Source of the DNA: Clostridia bacterium
Lineage (GTDB): Bacteria; Bacillota; Clostridia; RGIG8785
DNA: 5,750 nt
Assembly: GCA_017620795.1 (NCBI GenBank)
Contig: JAGAUM010000083.1
Location: forward strand, 1 to 5,750
Direction: 5' to 3'
In this document: positions 1 to 5,750 of the stretch, piece by piece
Layout: the number at the start of each line of letters is the position of its first letter
Numbering within the stretch: position 1 is the first letter of the stretch
The notes under the pieces: generated by a model
What the model was told of the DNA's origin: nothing
Databases searched by the model: none
Seen by the model: the letters and a program-made list of their open reading frames with translations, nothing else
Made by a program: the position numbers and the translations under genes

Positions 1-1
1 C

Positions 2-199
2 TTAAATGCCGTGCTTCACCAGTTTGGGGAATATATCATCGGCAGAATGGGCATTCCCTATCGGGAAAAGGAGATTCATATCATCAGCATTGCTCTTGAT
101 GCTCCGCAGGATGTGATCTCTGCTCTGTCAGGGAAGATTGGAAACCTGGACGGCATCAGTGTCAAGACCGCGTTTTCCAAGAACAGCTATGCCGAATGA
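2..199 (+). CDS. TM1266-family putative regulator of the iron-only hydrogenase system (3' part)
   Basis: The reading frame is open from the window edge (codons start at base 2) and ends at TGA 197-199, giving the last 65 residues of a protein. The family is normally about 80 residues, so only the first strand or so should be missing; the true start lies outside the window. Recognised from the motif run YIIGRMGIPYREK followed by IISIALDAP and a C-terminal segment ALSGKIGNLDGI, which is typical of the small ACT/NikR-C-like ferredoxin-fold proteins annotated as 'iron-only hydrogenase system regulator' (TM1266). A regulatory role is assigned to the family mainly because of its constant association with hyd genes; the visible part has no DNA-binding domain. 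Its 3' end overlaps the hydE start by 11 nt, so translation of the two is probably coupled. A GTG at 11-13 is an internal valine codon, not the start. Confidence 0.85.
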   Translation, partial: LNAVLHQFGEYIIGRMGIPYREKEIHIISIALDAPQDVISALSGKIGNLDGISVKTAFSKNSYAE

Positions 200-733
200 G
201 TTACTGACCAAACTTCGTGACACCCAATCCTTAACCGAGGCGGAGTACGCCACGCTGATTCAGGGATATACGCCCGAGCTGGCAGAAAAAGCCGCCACTT
301 ACGCCGTTGCCGTGCGAAAAGAAATCTACGAAAATGAAGTCTATTTGCGTGGGCTGATTGAAATCAGCAACATCTGCAAAAACGACTGTTTGTACTGTGG
401 AATTCGCAAAAGCAACCAAAACTGCGAGCGCTACCGTCTGACCGAGGAAGAAATCTTAAGCTGTTGTGAAGAAGGATACAATCTAGGGTTTCGTACCTTT
501 GTCCTTCAAGGCGGTGAGGACGGATACTTTACCGATCGGGTGATGATTCCCCTTTTGTACACCATAAAAGAGCGGTATCCCGACTGCGCTATTACCCTAT
601 CATTGGGGGAACGGAGCTATAAAAGCTATGAGTCTCTGTTTGATGCAGGGGCGGACCGCTATCTGTTACGCCACGAGACGGCGGATCGGGACCACTATCA
701 GTCTCTACACCCGTCTAGTCTTTCTTATGATAT

Positions 734-749
734 AAGGATGTAGTGTTTG
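734..749 (+). promoter_or_regulatory. Possible re-initiation site after the hydE nonsense codon
   Basis: An AAGGA core (734-738) lies 8 nt before a TTG codon (747-749), which is the second sense codon after the in-frame TAG (741-743) and is in the hydE frame. A ribosome ending at the TAG could therefore restart there and make the C-terminal half of HydE separately. The Shine-Dalgarno-like bases also encode conserved HydE residues (Ile-Arg), so the match may be chance. Functional use is inference only. Confidence 0.3.
741..743 (+). other. In-frame TAG nonsense codon within hydE
   Basis: Codon 185 of hydE. The codons on both sides (Arg183-Met184, Cys186-Leu187) match the conserved segment of the HydE barrel without any gap, so one codon has changed to TAG. 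It is one substitution from CAG (Gln) or AAG (Lys), either of which would be acceptable at this variable polar position. Confidence 0.88.
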
Positions 750-1254
750 AAGAACCTGAAAAAAATCGGCTATCAGGTGGGATGTGGGTTTATGGTTGGT
801 TCTCCCAATCAGACCTCAAAGACGCTGGCAAAGGATTTGAGGTTCATTGAAACCTTCAAGCCTGATATGTGTGGCATCGGACCCTTTATCCCCCATTGTG
901 ACACGCCTTTTAAAGACGCACCGGCAGGGAGTCTGGAGCTGACCCTTTTCCTGCTGTCTTTGATTCGGTTGATTCATCCCAACATCCTGCTTCCTGCTAC
1001 CACTGCCTTAGGCTCCTTGCATCCCGAAGGACGGGAACGTGGCATCCTGGCAGGCGCAAACGTTATTATGCCCAACCTTTCCCCTGCTTCTGTCCGAAAG
1101 AAGTATGCCCTTTATAATGGCAAACTCTCTGACGGTGCGGAGGCGGCAGAAGGAAAGAAGCTGTTAGAACAAAAAATCTCTGCGATTGGTTATGAAATCG
1201 TAACCGACCGTGGCGACATAAAATTCTGATGAGGAAGAGCAATCTGACTCCAAG

Positions 1255-1262
1255 AAAGGAAG
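1255..1262 (+). promoter_or_regulatory. hydG ribosome binding site
   Basis: AAAGGAAG in the 39-nt hydE-hydG gap, with AAAGGA ending 8 nt before ATG 1269. It fixes the hydG start. The gap shows no obvious terminator or promoter, so hydG is likely transcribed with hydE. Confidence 0.7.
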
Positions 1263-1268
1263 AATACT

Positions 1269-2717
1269 ATGGCAATCTACAATCCCAAATCCAAAAAAGC
1301 AGAAGAATTCATCAATGACGCAGAGATTCTTGAGACCTTGGCCTATGCCGAAGCCAACAAGAACAATGTCGCGCTGATTGATGAAATTTTAGACAAAGCC
1401 CGCCCGAAGAAAACCGAAGCAGGCTATACCTGCGCCGGTCTGTCCCATCGGGAGGCTTCTGTTTTATTAGCCTGCGATATCCCCGAAAAGGTGGAAGAAA
1501 TCTATCGCATCGCAGAAGAAATCAAGCTGGCATTTTACGGCAACCGCATCGTTATTTTCGCACCCTTGTATCTGTCCAACTACTGTGTCAACGGTTGCGT
1601 TTACTGTCCTTATCATCACCAGAACAAATGCATTCCGCGGAAAAAACTGACCCAGGACGAGGTTCGTGCCGAGGTCATTGCCCTGCAGGATATGGGGCAT
1701 AAGCGGTTGGCTATCGAATCAGGCGAGGACCCTGTTAACAACCCCATCGAGTATATTTTGGAATGTATCAAAACCATCTACAGTGTCCATCACAAAAATG
1801 GTGATATCCGCCGTGTGAACGTAAACATTGCCGCAACCACTGTGGAAAACTATCGCAAGCTAAAAGAAGCAGGTATCGGCACTTATATTCTCTTCCAAGA
1901 GACCTATCACAAAGAAAGCTATGAGACCTTGCATCCCACAGGTCCGAAGCATAATTATGCTTATCATACCGAGGCGATGGACCGCGCCATGGAAGGTGGT
2001 ATCGATGACGTGGGCTTGGGCGTTCTGTTCGGCTTAGAATTATACAAGTACGAGTTTGCAGGGCTTTTGATGCATGCCGAGCATTTAGAGGCAGTCTTTG
2101 GCGTCGGCCCGCACACCATCAGCGTACCGCGGTTAAAGCGTGCGGACGATATCAACCCCGATGATTTTGACAACGGCATTGACGATGACACCTTTGCTAA
2201 AATCACTGCCTGCATCCGTCTGGCAGTCCCCTATACTGGGATGATTATTTCCACCCGTGAATCAGAGGAAGTGCGGTCTCGGTTATTGAAGCTGGGCATT
2301 TCTCAGGTCAGTGGCGGTTCCCGCACCTCGGTAGGCGGTTACACCACCGAAGAGCGTCCCCACGATACCGAGCAGTTTGACGTATCCGACCAGCGGAGTC
2401 TGGACGAGGTGGTCCGTTGGCTGATGGAAAACGGACACATCCCCTCTTTCTGCACCGCCTGCTACCGTGAAGGTCGGACGGGCGATCGGTTCATGAGTCT
2501 TTGCAAGAGCGGACAGATTTTAAACTGCTGTCACCCCAATGCACTGATGACCCTGTCCGAGTACTTGGAGGACTACGCTTCCGACGCGACCAAAGAGGTG
2601 GGCTATGCCACCATCGAGCGGGAGTTGGAGCGGATTCCCAAAGAAAAAGTCAAAGAAATTGCCAAGCAGAATATTGCGGATATCAAGAATTCCAATCGTC
2701 GTGATTTCCGCTTTTAG
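1269..2717 (+). CDS. hydG: [FeFe]-hydrogenase maturase HydG (tyrosine lyase, radical SAM)
   Basis: HydG cleaves tyrosine to p-cresol and dehydroglycine, then turns the latter into CO and cyanide, which it assembles on iron as the synthon for the H-cluster 2Fe subcluster. The 482-residue length matches the family (about 470-480). The radical-SAM CxxxCxxC motif is at Cys106, Cys110 and Cys113, inside the stretch NYCVNGCVYCPYHHQN. Downstream are the SGEDP motif (151-155), the GLGVLFGLE stretch (249-257) and PHTISVPR (281-288), all typical of HydG/ThiH-type barrels. The C-terminal auxiliary cluster motif CX2CX22C is complete at Cys395, Cys398 and Cys421; this motif separates HydG from ThiH, which lacks it. 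The start is supported by a good ribosome binding site. It ends in TAG (2715-2717), whose last two bases begin the hydF ribosome binding site; hydF starts 9 nt later in the same frame. No damage is seen. Confidence 0.97.
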   Translation: MAIYNPKSKKAEEFINDAEILETLAYAEANKNNVALIDEILDKARPKKTEAGYTCAGLSHREASVLLACDIPEKVEEIYRIAEEIKLAFYGNRIVIFAPLYLSNYCVNGCVYCPYHHQNKCIPRKKLTQDEVRAEVIALQDMGHKRLAIESGEDPVNNPIEYILECIKTIYSVHHKNGDIRRVNVNIAATTVENYRKLKEAGIGTYILFQETYHKESYETLHPTGPKHNYAYHTEAMDRAMEGGIDDVGLGVLFGLELYKYEFAGLLMHAEHLEAVFGVGPHTISVPRLKRADDINPDDFDNGIDDDTFAKITACIRLAVPYTGMIISTRESEEVRSRLLKLGISQVSGGSRTSVGGYTTEERPHDTEQFDVSDQRSLDEVVRWLMENGHIPSFCTACYREGRTGDRFMSLCKSGQILNCCHPNALMTLSEYLEDYASDATKEVGYATIERELERIPKEKVKEIAKQNIADIKNSNRRDFRF

Positions 2718-2721
2718 GAGG
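2716..2721 (+). promoter_or_regulatory. hydF ribosome binding site overlapping the hydG stop codon
   Basis: A perfect AGGAGG starts inside the hydG TAG stop (2715-2717) and lies 5 nt before ATG 2727. The arrangement favours translational coupling of hydF to hydG. Confidence 0.85.
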
Positions 2722-2726
2722 AGTTT

Positions 2727-3926
2727 ATGAGCTTATCGGAAACCGTTTCGGCAGAACGCCTACACATCGGATTTTTTGGCATGCGTAATGCAGGAAAGTC
2801 CAGTCTGGTAAACGCTTTGACCGACCAACAGTTATCGGTGGTTTCGGATATCCCAGGCACCACTACCGACCCTGTTTCAAAAGCCATGGAGCTACTGCCT
2901 TTAGGCCCTGTGGTTATAATTGACACCCCAGGCTTGGACGATGAAGGAAAACTAGGCGAGCTTCGGGTGCAAAAGACCCGTCAGGTCCTTTCAAAGACCG
3001 ATATTGCCGTACTGGTCATTGACGCAAAAAAGGGCATTTCCGACCAAGATCAGGAGCTTTTAAATCTTTTTGAAGAACGCAAGCTCCCCTATTTAACGGT
3101 CTATAATAAAGCGGATTTGGTTTCAAACCGCGCAGAAAAAGGCATTTACACCAGTGCCCAGACCCGTGAAGGAATCGACGCTTTAAAAGAGCAGTTGGGG
3201 GCTTTGGCACCGAAAAAGCAGGACAAGCGTATTGTCATGGACAAGCTTTCCGATGGGGCTACTGTGGTATTGGTCATTCCCATTGACGAGGCAGCGCCAA
3301 AAGGGCGTATCATTCTGCCTCAGCAGTTAACCTTGCGGGAACTTTTGGATCATCACTGCACCGTTATTGCCTGTCAGGATACCGAGCTTCATGAGACGCT
3401 TGCACGGCTCAAGTCCTCCCCCGACCTGATTATTACCGACTCGCAAGCCTTTGGTCGGGTGGCAAAAGACACGCCAAACGGGGTGCCTTTAACCTCCTTT
3501 TCCATTCTTTTCGCGCGATACAAAGGAGACCTCAAAACCTTGGTAGAAGGGGCGGCTGTTCTTTCTTCGTTAAAGGACAATGACTCTGTTTTGATTTGCG
3601 AGGGGTGCACCCATCATCGTCAGTGTAATGACATTGGCACAGTAAAGCTTCCCTCATGGATTGAGGCACACTGCGGTGCCAAGCCGAAGTTTTCCTTCAC
3701 CTCAGGCGGCACCTTCCCTGAAGACTTAACCCCCTATCGGTTGGTGGTACACTGTGGCGGATGCATGCTGAACGAAGCAGAAATGAAACATCGCATCCAA
3801 TTGGCGCAAGATGCAGGGGTGCCCATTGTCAACTACGGCATTGCTATTGCACAGATGAATGGCATCTTAAAAAGAAGCCTTGAAATTTTCCCTGAAGTGA
3901 AGGAGTTACTGCCATGCAAGAACTGA
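2727..3926 (+). CDS. hydF: [FeFe]-hydrogenase maturation GTPase HydF
   Basis: Scaffold and carrier protein that receives the 2Fe precursor built by HydG and HydE and transfers it to the apo-hydrogenase HydA in the cytoplasm. Its 399 residues match the family. The N-terminal TrmE/Era-like GTPase domain shows G1 GMRNAGKSS (18-26), G2 within PGTTTDP (43-49), G3 DTPG (66-69), G4 NKAD (127-130) and a G5-like TSA (142-144). The middle is the dimerisation domain. The C-terminal cluster-binding domain has the HydF signature CTH (Cys294, His296) followed, 45 residues later, by HCGGC (342-346), giving the three cluster cysteines 294, 343 and 346. The strong ribosome binding site 5 nt upstream fixes the start. 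The 3' end overlaps the next gene by 13 nt. No defect is visible. Confidence 0.97.
   Translation: MSLSETVSAERLHIGFFGMRNAGKSSLVNALTDQQLSVVSDIPGTTTDPVSKAMELLPLGPVVIIDTPGLDDEGKLGELRVQKTRQVLSKTDIAVLVIDAKKGISDQDQELLNLFEERKLPYLTVYNKADLVSNRAEKGIYTSAQTREGIDALKEQLGALAPKKQDKRIVMDKLSDGATVVLVIPIDEAAPKGRIILPQQLTLRELLDHHCTVIACQDTELHETLARLKSSPDLIITDSQAFGRVAKDTPNGVPLTSFSILFARYKGDLKTLVEGAAVLSSLKDNDSVLICEGCTHHRQCNDIGTVKLPSWIEAHCGAKPKFSFTSGGTFPEDLTPYRLVVHCGGCMLNEAEMKHRIQLAQDAGVPIVNYGIAIAQMNGILKRSLEIFPEVKELLPCKN
3901..3905 (+). promoter_or_regulatory. Ribosome binding site of the DUF896 gene, inside hydF
   Basis: AGGAG ends 8 nt before ATG 3914 and lies within the last codons of hydF. It supports the overlapping start and translational coupling. 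Confidence 0.65.
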
Positions 3927-4129
3927 TTAAACGAATTAATGAGCTTGCCAAGAAGTCCCGTGAAGAGGGGCTTTCGGAGACAGAAAAGGAAGAACAAGCG
4001 GAGCTTAGACAAAGGTATATCCAAATGTTCCGTCAGGGAATGGAAAACACCTTGCAAGGGGTTTACATCATGGATGAAAAGGGCAACAAACGGAAAGTAG
4101 AAAAGAAAAGCAAGAATATCAAGCAATAA
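3914..4129 (+). CDS. YnzC/DUF896 family small protein
   Basis: A 71-residue, strongly charged, helical protein. The N-terminal half matches the DUF896/YnzC pattern: ELIKRINELAKKSREEGL followed by SETEKEEQAELRQRYI, i.e. a helical hairpin with the conserved 'INELA.K...EGL...E..EQ..LR..Y' spacing. The C-terminal tail is lysine-rich (about residues 55-71) and likely disordered. There is no signal peptide or membrane segment. The molecular role of the family is not established; Bacillus subtilis YnzC belongs to an SOS-induced operon. Here it overlaps hydF by 13 nt and is the last gene of the hyd operon, so it is co-transcribed with the maturases; whether it has anything to do with hydrogenase is unknown. 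Its last codons, AAG CAA TAA, form the start of the terminator stem. Confidence 0.88.
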   Translation: MQELIKRINELAKKSREEGLSETEKEEQAELRQRYIQMFRQGMENTLQGVYIMDEKGNKRKVEKKSKNIKQ

Positions 4130-4164
4130 AAAGAGCACCCAAAAGGGTGCTCTTTTTATTGCTT
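4121..4164. terminator. Shared bidirectional rho-independent terminator, perfect 20-bp stem
   Basis: The left arm 4121-4140 (aagcaataaaaagagcaccc) and the right arm 4145-4164 are exact reverse complements, separated by an AAAA loop at 4141-4144. On each strand the GC-rich core (GAGCACCC/GGGTGCTC) is followed by a T run, so the hairpin works in both directions. It ends the hyd operon on the plus strand and the GH43 transcript on the minus strand. The outer stem contains the stop codons of both convergent genes (TAA 4127-4129 on plus; TAA 4156-4158 on minus). Confidence 0.93.
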
Positions 4165-5604
4165 TACACATTTTCCAAATGCGGTGAGGCTAACCAAACC
4201 TGGGGTGATTCCCTTCGGTGCGTCTAAAATCCGCAGACGGATTTCCTGGGCGCGGACTGCATCAAAAGTGCGATAGTCAATACAAAGGTCCTCTTGGTTT
4301 TGGGATGCGTCAATCAGGCAAATCCAATCCTCTGAACCCTTTTAAGTATTATACTCCACCACATAGGAAATGGGGCCAGGGTCAATTCCCTCGTTGGTTT
4401 CCATACCGATATCACGCCAAATCAAGCGGATGGCATGGACATCGTATAAAGAACCGGAAGCCAGGCAGAAACGAATGGTCGGTTCTTTGTCCTCTTTGGC
4501 AGGTTGCCACCAGGTAATGACGCTATAGTCACTGGCATACAACGCTTCCCGACCAGGGGCATTACTGGAGGCTTCAGGACGACACATAAAAGTCAAAGCG
4601 TCCCATCCTGTATCATTTCCTTCCTCGGGATGTTCTAAGACGCCAGGAGCAAACTGTGGCGTTTCTGTGACCTTGGGACAGTAAAGCTCACCATTTTCAT
4701 CGATGCCAAGCGGATCCATACCGATGCGGCGCTCGAATTTATGGTTAAAACAAAAGATACAGGTATAGAAAACCCAAAGCGTATTATTAGGACCTTCAAC
4801 AAAGCTGCCATGACCTGCTCCGCGCATAAGGCCATGATGTTTCCTGGTCAAGGGGTCATGGCGCGTTTGATCTTTAAAGCCGCTTAAGGGTCCTTCGTCC
4901 GAATAGACTACGCCGTTGGCGTAAGAGCCATGGTCGGTACCGTTGGCGGAATAGAGCATATAGTACCGAGAGCCGATTTTCTTCATCCACTGGCCCTCAA
5001 TCCAGCCCACTCGCGTGTTCTGGTTTTCTTCACCCGCACACTGCCATTTTTTATCAGAGTTAAAACGATTGATGACCACAGGTTCGCTGATCACTTGGCA
5101 GGGGTTTTTAGGATCCAACTCCGCTCCATAAGTACAGGTCATCATCTCCACATCTTCGCCATCGGCAGAGGTAGTGCCGTGATAGTAGATATAAAGGTGT
5201 CCATCATCCGCTAAGAAGCAGGCGTCCACAGGACGAAAGTCCTCCCCCTGAAGGTCTTTGAAGTACCCGTAAAGGCTAAAAGGCCCCAAGGGCGAATCTG
5301 CTACATAAAGTTCTCTCATCCCGTGGCCGTTTAAGTACCATTTCCCTTCAAAACAAACTACCGCGGGGCTGTAGCGCAGATGGGGAATCCCGATGTCCAC
5401 GTGTTCCCAGTGAACAAAGTCCTCGGACACGTAGGCAACGGCATAGCTGGGATACATAATCCACTTTCCTTCGTGATAAATCACACTGGGGTCGGAAATG
5501 GAGCGATAGTCCTCATAGGTCTTGCCGTCTTTCAGCAAAGAGGTGTCCAACCAACGCCCGCTCTTGACATCTTTGATGGATAAAGGGTTGCAATAAGTGT
5601 TCAT
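4156..5604 (-). pseudogene. Glycoside hydrolase family 43 protein, interrupted by an in-frame TAA
   Basis: GH43 enzymes are inverting glycosidases of plant arabinans and xylans; the exact substrate cannot be read here. Putative catalytic acids in the five-bladed propeller: Asp38 in SISDPS (base), Asp127 in RPVDACF (pKa modulator) and Glu203 in WIEGQW (acid). Also typical are repeated blade motifs such as DGHLYIYY and SRYYMLYS, and GHGSFVEGP (264-272). After about residue 330 a small beta-rich, possibly carbohydrate-binding, domain follows. There is no signal peptide, so it is probably cytoplasmic and acts on imported oligosaccharides. The start ATG 5602-5604 has a GAGGG-type site upstream. 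The frame stops at TAA (4342-4344, codon 421), but the same frame stays open for 61 more codons with plausible domain sequence (EDWICLIDAS, IDYRTFD, EIRLRIL, APKGITPGLVSLTAFG) to TAA 4156-4158, which lies in the terminator stem. I infer that the original gene had 482 codons and that codon 421 is a nonsense change cutting the C-terminal domain. The catalytic domain remains whole, so the 420-residue product might still be active. Confidence 0.82.
4342..4344 (-). other. In-frame TAA nonsense codon within the GH43 gene
   Basis: On the minus strand codon 420 (ACT, Thr) is followed by TAA and then AAG GGT TCA GAG GAT TGG in the same frame, with no insertion or deletion. The codon is one substitution away from CAA (Gln), AAA (Lys) or GAA (Glu). 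It explains why 4165-4341, which otherwise looks gene-free, reads as protein-like sequence. Confidence 0.8.
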
Positions 5605-5610
5605 ATCATT

Positions 5611-5616
5611 CCCTCT
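5611..5616 (-). promoter_or_regulatory. Ribosome binding site of the GH43 gene
   Basis: On the minus strand AGAGGG lies 6 nt before ATG 5604. The rest of the 57-nt gap to the upstream gene (5605-5661) shows no convincing -35/-10 pair and no hairpin terminator, so the GH43 gene may be transcribed together with the upstream minus-strand gene. Confidence 0.6.
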
Positions 5617-5661
5617 TATTTGAGTTTCTGTTGCTCACAGGAGGTTTATCCCGTAATCCTT

Positions 5662-5750
5662 TTATTTAAAAAATGCTGTGCCTTGACGCTTATGCTCACT
5701 GCGGCGATGATAGCGGTCGATGATTTCGCGGTCATGGTCGGTTGCCTCGC
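5662..5750 (-). CDS. C-terminal end of a minus-strand gene, possibly NAD+ synthetase
   Basis: A minus-strand frame enters from the window edge and ends at TAA (5662-5664), giving 28 terminal residues. The segment DREIIDRYHRRSEHKRQ resembles the C-terminus of NadE-type NAD+ synthetases, where a helix runs into a conserved (S/T)EHKR near the end (compare TEHKRRPP in enterobacterial NadE). NadE amidates nicotinic acid adenine dinucleotide to NAD+. The catalytic parts are outside the window, so the assignment rests on this short motif alone and the gene symbol is left empty. It lies 57 nt upstream of the GH43 gene on the same strand, with no terminator visible between them. Confidence 0.5.
   Translation of the reverse strand, partial: EATDHDREIIDRYHRRSEHKRQGTAFFK

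Larger units (their letters stand above)
189..1229 (+). pseudogene. hydE: [FeFe]-hydrogenase maturase HydE, interrupted by an in-frame TAG
   Basis: Radical SAM enzyme of H-cluster assembly, acting on the HydG-derived organometallic Fe complex. ATG 189 is chosen because it places the [4Fe-4S] motif CxxxCxxC at Cys63, Cys67 and Cys70, as in Thermotoga HydE, and gives 346 codons, close to the usual ~350. Further family motifs in order: QGGE (107-110), SLGER (138-142), RHET (161-164), LHP (173-175), then after the break GYQVG (194-198), GFMVGSP (200-206), GIGPFIPH and PATTALGS. Codon 185 (741-743) is TAG. The frame does not change, and the next codons (Cys186-Leu187) continue the conserved 'R-x-x-C-L' segment, so this is a nonsense codon and not a frameshift. 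As written the locus encodes a 184-residue N-terminal half (189-743) and, if re-initiated at TTG 747, a 160-residue C-terminal half (747-1229). The C-terminal region lacks the cysteines that bind the optional second cluster in some HydEs. No strong ribosome binding site precedes ATG 189, consistent with coupling to the upstream gene. Identity is near certain; whether it is a true pseudogene is not. Confidence 0.9.

Noticed and set aside
741..743. Pyrrolysine insertion at the hydE TAG
   Set aside because: Known pyrrolysine proteins are mostly methylamine methyltransferases. Nothing in the window points to a Pyl system, the position in HydE is not catalytic, and the second interrupted gene uses TAA, which pyrrolysine tRNA does not read.
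720..760. Frameshift in hydE
   Set aside because: Both halves are in the same frame and the conserved residues flank the TAG without a missing or extra base; a single nonsense codon explains the break.
3833..4171. Minus-strand open frame of 112 codons with a hydrophobic, membrane-like composition
   Set aside because: It is antisense to the hydF 3' end and the DUF896 gene and runs through the terminator. The hydrophobicity comes from reading Lys/Glu-rich codons backwards; no ribosome binding site or family resemblance was seen.
4218..4517. Plus-strand open frame of 99 codons downstream of the terminator
   Set aside because: It is antisense to the C-terminal part of the GH43 gene, whose minus-strand frame continues through this region; the composition is not protein-like.
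4930..5214. Plus-strand open frame within the GH43 gene
   Set aside because: Antisense shadow of the GH43 propeller domain, with no ribosome binding site and no recognisable family.
189..5604. Whole-genome reassignment of TAA/TAG to glutamine
   Set aside because: HydG, HydF and the GH43 frame contain numerous ordinary CAA/CAG codons and only one internal stop occurs per affected gene; the DUF896 TAA lies at a terminator and the hydG TAG at a start signal for the next gene.
5639..5645. Perfect AGGAGGT on the plus strand
   Set aside because: No start codon follows at a usable distance and no plus-strand frame of any length begins here; it lies in the gap between two minus-strand genes.

Overview
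The window looks like the chromosome of an anaerobic, fermentative member of the Clostridia (Firmicutes/Bacillota), probably gut-associated. Evidence for this is a complete-looking set of [FeFe]-hydrogenase maturation genes, a YnzC/DUF896 gene (a Firmicutes family), AGGAGG-type ribosome binding sites and a plant-polysaccharide glycosidase. The lineage is inferred from gene content only.

Left part (1-4129, plus strand): one tightly packed operon. It contains the 3' end of a TM1266-family putative hydrogenase-system regulator, then hydE, hydG, hydF and a ynzC/DUF896 gene. Spacing is short or overlapping (11-nt overlap, 39-nt gap, 9-nt gap, 13-nt overlap). HydE, HydG and HydF together build the 2Fe subcluster of the [FeFe]-hydrogenase H-cluster: HydG makes Fe(CO)2CN units from tyrosine, HydE processes the HydG product, and HydF is the GTPase scaffold that delivers the cluster. 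No hydrogenase structural gene lies inside the window.

Middle (4121-4164): a perfect 20-bp inverted repeat with an AAAA loop acts as a shared bidirectional terminator. It contains the stop codons of both convergent genes that flank it.

Right part (4156-5750, minus strand): a family 43 glycoside hydrolase gene, and upstream of it the last 28 codons of another minus-strand gene, tentatively NAD+ synthetase.

The main surprise is that two otherwise well-preserved genes are each interrupted by one in-frame nonsense codon with no frameshift. HydE has TAG at codon 185. The GH43 gene has TAA at codon 421, after which 61 further codons continue to a second stop that sits exactly in the shared terminator. 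Both codons are one C-to-T change away from glutamine codons. In addition, hydG ends in TAG and is in frame with hydF with no other stop between them. Recent nonsense mutations, sequence or assembly error, and nonsense suppression by a UAA/UAG-reading tRNA are the alternatives. The sequence alone cannot decide, but the many intact CAA/CAG codons argue against a wholesale change of genetic code.
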